From the NCBI GenBank assembly GCA_964393185.1, contig CAYMSO010000008.1, positions 1 to 64,000 of the forward strand: a DNA stretch of 64,000 nucleotides, in the 5' to 3' direction. The translations under genes and the position numbers were made by a program. Shown piece by piece: positions 61,357 through 64,000 of the stretch; the stretch's first letter is position 1, and each line of letters begins with the position of its first letter. This DNA comes from CAYMSO01 sp964393185. Its GTDB lineage: Bacteria > Patescibacteriota > Dojkabacteria > J137. The notes beneath the pieces are model-generated. The model was given only the letters and a program-made list of their open reading frames with translations, had not been told where the DNA came from and searched no databases.

Positions 61357-64000
61357 ATGACTCCAACCAAAAGACTAAACTTAACAAAGCATCCTGCAAA
61401 AGATTTTGACATGGACCTGCTCCAGGCACAGAAGAAATTTTTTAGGGACTTTGTTGAAAGTGGGTTCGAAGAATTATTCGACGAAATCAACCCAATCCAA
61501 GATTATACTGGTTCAAGCTGGGAACTATCTTTCGAAGATATAGAATGGGGAGAACCCAAGCTTACATTTAGAGATGCACAACGCTTAGGCCAAACTTACG
61601 ATGCTCCAGTTTATGCAACAGTAAGATTAGTTAATAAAAGATCTGGGGAAATTAAAAAGCAAAAAATATTCCTTTGCGACATGCCAATAATGAGCGATAG
61701 AGCTTCATTTATGGTGAATGGAAATGAAAGAGTTGTAGTTTTTCAAATATTACGATCCGAAGGTATTTTATTTGGAGAAAGCAAAGCTTCTTCTCCAAGC
61801 AAAAGGCTGTACTCAGTAAAACTAATGCCTAACCGAGGAAAATGGTATGAATTTGAAGTAAATAAATATGGTGTAATGAGTGTTAAACTTCTAGAAAAGA
61901 GACCAAGAGTTATCTTAACTACTCTACTAAGAGCTTTAGGTTACTCATCAACAGACGAAATTAAGAAATTACTAGAACCTATAGATTCTGGTGAATTTAA
62001 ATTTGTAGAAGCCACATTAAGAAAAGATCCAACCAAATCTCAGGACGAGGCTTTAATAGATATCTACAGAAAATTAAGACCAGAAGATTCTATCAGCATA
62101 GAAAATGCAAAAAACTTTTTAGAACGAATGTTCTTCGACAAAAGAAGATTTTATCTAGGCAAAATTGGAAGATACAAATTAAATCAAAAACTTGAAATTG
62201 ACGAAGATATTAAGCTTGAAGACTATTTATTAAAAAAGAGAGATATTGTTGAAGTTATTAAAGCTTTGGTACAACTAAATAATGGTACTAGATTACCTGA
62301 TGATATCGATTCATTAAGCAATAGAAGATTGAGAGGAATTAACGAAATAGTTGCAGAAAAAATAAGAGTTGGAATGCTTATCATGGAAAAGAATATTAGA
62401 GACAAGATGAGCACCTACTCTACAGATGAAAAAGTTACACCAGCAATGGTTGTAAATACTAGACCTGTAATTGCCGCAATCAATCAATTCTTTGGTAGCT
62501 CAGCTTTACTAAGATACATGGATCAGGAAAACATTCTTTCCGAGCTAGAAGCCAAAAGAAAAGTAACGGCCGGTGGTCCAAGAGGATTAACCAAGGAAAG
62601 AGCTACATTCTCGGTAAGAGATGTACACAATTCACATTATTCAAAACTTTGTCCTGTAACTACCCCAGAAGGACCTTCTGTTGGTATGGTACTGCAACTA
62701 TCTGTATTCTCGAGAATTAATGATTTTGGATTTATTGAAGCACCATATTATAAGGTCACTTCTAAATTTGATGTTAACAAAGATAAAGTTGTAGATTTCA
62801 AAAGTAGATTACTGAGTGCGGACCTAGAAATTAATGGAAAAGTTATTGCCAAGAAAGGTAGTGAGATTTCAGAAAAAATTGTAGAAGCCGCCAAGAAAGC
62901 TAATATAGAATTTATACAAATAGCTCCTTTTATGACAGGTGAGGTAGTTTACATGGACTACGATGAAGAACTTAAGCACAAGATTGCGAGCGCAAACGTA
63001 AGAACAGACGACAATGGAAACATCATTGAAGAAACTACTTATGTAAGAACATCAAAGGACTACATGAAGGTAGGAATTTCCGAAATAGATTATATGGATG
63101 TTGCTCCAGCACAAATTGCTGGGTTGGGATTATCTTTAATTCCATTCTCAGGAAATGATGATGCAGCAAGAACATTCTATGGATCAAAAACTCAGACACA
63201 GGCAGTTCCATTAATCAGGCCTCAAGCTCCATTAGTAGGAACTGGATTTGAAGTATTAGCAGCTAAAGCAAGTGGTAGAACTATTTTTGCAGAGCAGGAT
63301 GGGGAAGTTATAGAATCAGATGCTAATAAAGTGGTTGTTAAATACAAAGGAGCAAAAGTTGAAACTACTTACGAGGTAGAAAAATTTATTAGAACAAACC
63401 AGAATACTTCGTTCTCGCAAAATATTAGAGTGTTGACCGGAGAAAAATTTAAGAAAGGAGATACATTAATTGACGGACCTTGTACCGATAATGGAGAACT
63501 AGCACTTGGTGTCAATCTAAGAACAGCCTATATGGTATGGGATGGTTATAATTTTGAAGATGGTATTGTGATTTCGCAAAGATTAGTAAAAGATGATATC
63601 TTAACTTCTGTTCATATTCACGAGTATTCACAAGAAGTAAGAGAAACCAAACTAGGAAACGAACTGGTTACAAGAGATATTCCTGGTGTGGGGGAACGTG
63701 CACTTAGAAATCTAGATGAAGATGGAATTGTCCGAATTGGAGCAAATGTTGATTCCAACGATATTTTGGTAGGAATTATTGCGCCTAAGGGAGAGACAGA
63801 GCTTACTGCTGAAGAAAAATTGTTGAGGGCGATCTTTGGTGAGTATGCAAGAGATGTTAGAGATAATTCTTTAAGAATGCCGCACGGAGAAAAAGGTGTT
63901 GTTGTAAATGTTCAGGTTTTAGACAGAGCTAAAGGAGCCAAGCTAAACCCTGGAGTACTAAAACAAGTGAAGGTATGGGTTGCAAGAACTCATAAGATAT
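61357..64000 (+). CDS. rpoB: RNA polymerase subunit beta, N-terminal 881 codons (partial)
   Basis: Open to the window end; frame checked from the ATG at 61357. The N-terminus has LLQAQKKFFRDFVESGFEEL. Protrusion and lobe regions follow, then the rifampicin region FFGSSALLRYMDQ (from codon 378), ILSELEAKRK and GGPRGLTKERATFSVRDVH, and PEGPSVGMVLQLSVF. Later parts include GNDDAARTFYGSKTQTQAVP and the end region LNPGVLKQVKVWVARTHK. The whole family is about 1100-1400 residues; the C-terminal third is beyond the edge. At E. coli positions 513, 526, 531 and 533 this protein has R, A, T and G, so rifampicin contacts are altered. It starts at a structured leader; rpoC probably follows. Confidence 0.97.
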   Translation, partial: MTPTKRLNLTKHPAKDFDMDLLQAQKKFFRDFVESGFEELFDEINPIQDYTGSSWELSFEDIEWGEPKLTFRDAQRLGQTYDAPVYATVRLVNKRSGEIKKQKIFLCDMPIMSDRASFMVNGNERVVVFQILRSEGILFGESKASSPSKRLYSVKLMPNRGKWYEFEVNKYGVMSVKLLEKRPRVILTTLLRALGYSSTDEIKKLLEPIDSGEFKFVEATLRKDPTKSQDEALIDIYRKLRPEDSISIENAKNFLERMFFDKRRFYLGKIGRYKLNQKLEIDEDIKLEDYLLKKRDIVEVIKALVQLNNGTRLPDDIDSLSNRRLRGINEIVAEKIRVGMLIMEKNIRDKMSTYSTDEKVTPAMVVNTRPVIAAINQFFGSSALLRYMDQENILSELEAKRKVTAGGPRGLTKERATFSVRDVHNSHYSKLCPVTTPEGPSVGMVLQLSVFSRINDFGFIEAPYYKVTSKFDVNKDKVVDFKSRLLSADLEINGKVIAKKGSEISEKIVEAAKKANIEFIQIAPFMTGEVVYMDYDEELKHKIASANVRTDDNGNIIEETTYVRTSKDYMKVGISEIDYMDVAPAQIAGLGLSLIPFSGNDDAARTFYGSKTQTQAVPLIRPQAPLVGTGFEVLAAKASGRTIFAEQDGEVIESDANKVVVKYKGAKVETTYEVEKFIRTNQNTSFSQNIRVLTGEKFKKGDTLIDGPCTDNGELALGVNLRTAYMVWDGYNFEDGIVISQRLVKDDILTSVHIHEYSQEVRETKLGNELVTRDIPGVGERALRNLDEDGIVRIGANVDSNDILVGIIAPKGETELTAEEKLLRAIFGEYARDVRDNSLRMPHGEKGVVVNVQVLDRAKGAKLNPGVLKQVKVWVARTHKI

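Noticed and set aside
1..64000. Alternative genetic code (TGA as Gly or Trp)
   Set aside because: Genes such as tyrS end in TGA, and ATGA overlaps occur at many junctions with correct protein ends.
1..64000. CRISPR arrays, insertion sequences, tRNA or rRNA genes
   Set aside because: I scanned the gaps of more than 150 bases and saw no regular spacer pattern, no transposase and no cloverleaf arms.

Overview
The window is an AT-rich, tightly packed bacterial chromosome segment using the standard code: TGA, TAA and TAG all act as stops, and several gene pairs overlap as ATGA. It most resembles a Candidate Phyla Radiation (Patescibacteria) genome. The reasons are a reduced trigger factor without its isomerase domain, a short IF-2, many small lineage-specific proteins, no transposons, a very large envelope-polysaccharide block beside core information genes, and almost no recognisable Shine-Dalgarno sequences. 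I cannot fix the phylum from sequence alone.

Layout. 1-5.8 kb: the end of trpS, a phosphoribosyltransferase-fold protein, trigger factor, an acidic protein, a glycosyltransferase, recF, a zinc-ribbon protein and yraN. 5.8-10.2 kb: a minus-strand ribosomal operon, infA-rpmJ-rpsM-rpsK-rpsD-rpoA-rplQ-rplM-rpsI, with a consensus-like promoter before infA and a terminator whose 3' arm carries the yraN start codon. 10.2-12.6 kb: a cohesin-like surface protein with a possible sortase-type tail, a glycosyltransferase and a small unknown. 12.6-15.5 kb: a T-box leader controlling tyrA and an archaeal-type tyrS. 15.5-17.3 kb: a VapBC-like toxin-antitoxin pair under a consensus promoter with two operators, then an unknown gene.

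17.3-43.9 kb is an envelope glycan region. It holds nucleotide-sugar enzymes (galE, a UDP-glucuronate decarboxylase type enzyme, gmd, fcl), about nine GT2/GT4/GT-C glycosyltransferase genes, two fucosyltransferases, three methyltransferases, a Wzm/Wzt-type ABC exporter, a secreted subtilisin with eight C-terminal repeats, a PGRP-type amidase and a double-domain glycosyltransferase. gmd and fcl make GDP-L-fucose, the two fucosyltransferases can use it, and the ABC pair can export a lipid-linked glycan.

44-53 kb: a half-size MFS-like protein, a TsaC-TsaE fusion, a DUF1761 protein, an aldose-epimerase-like protein, an aldehyde dehydrogenase, a malic enzyme plus acetolactate-synthase-type pair, and an MFS transporter. 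53.3-56 kb: a possible signalling cluster with a P-loop ATPase fused to a winged helix, divergent from a stand-alone receiver protein and two small unknowns, with three operator-like repeats in between. 55.9-57.6 kb: a CsoR-family regulator, thioredoxin and thioredoxin reductase, with a GC-rich operator inside the promoter. 57.6-64 kb: a fasciclin-domain membrane protein, infB, a guanylate-kinase-like protein and the first 881 codons of rpoB behind a structured leader that contains an intrinsic terminator.

The most notable items are the T-box/tyrA/tyrS unit, the TsaC-TsaE fusion, the CsoR-thioredoxin promoter, the ATPase-winged-helix/receiver cluster, the rpoB leader, the terminator that doubles as a start region, a dispersed hairpin repeat, and rpoB substitutions at rifampicin-contact positions. 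I saw no tRNA, rRNA, CRISPR array or insertion sequence.
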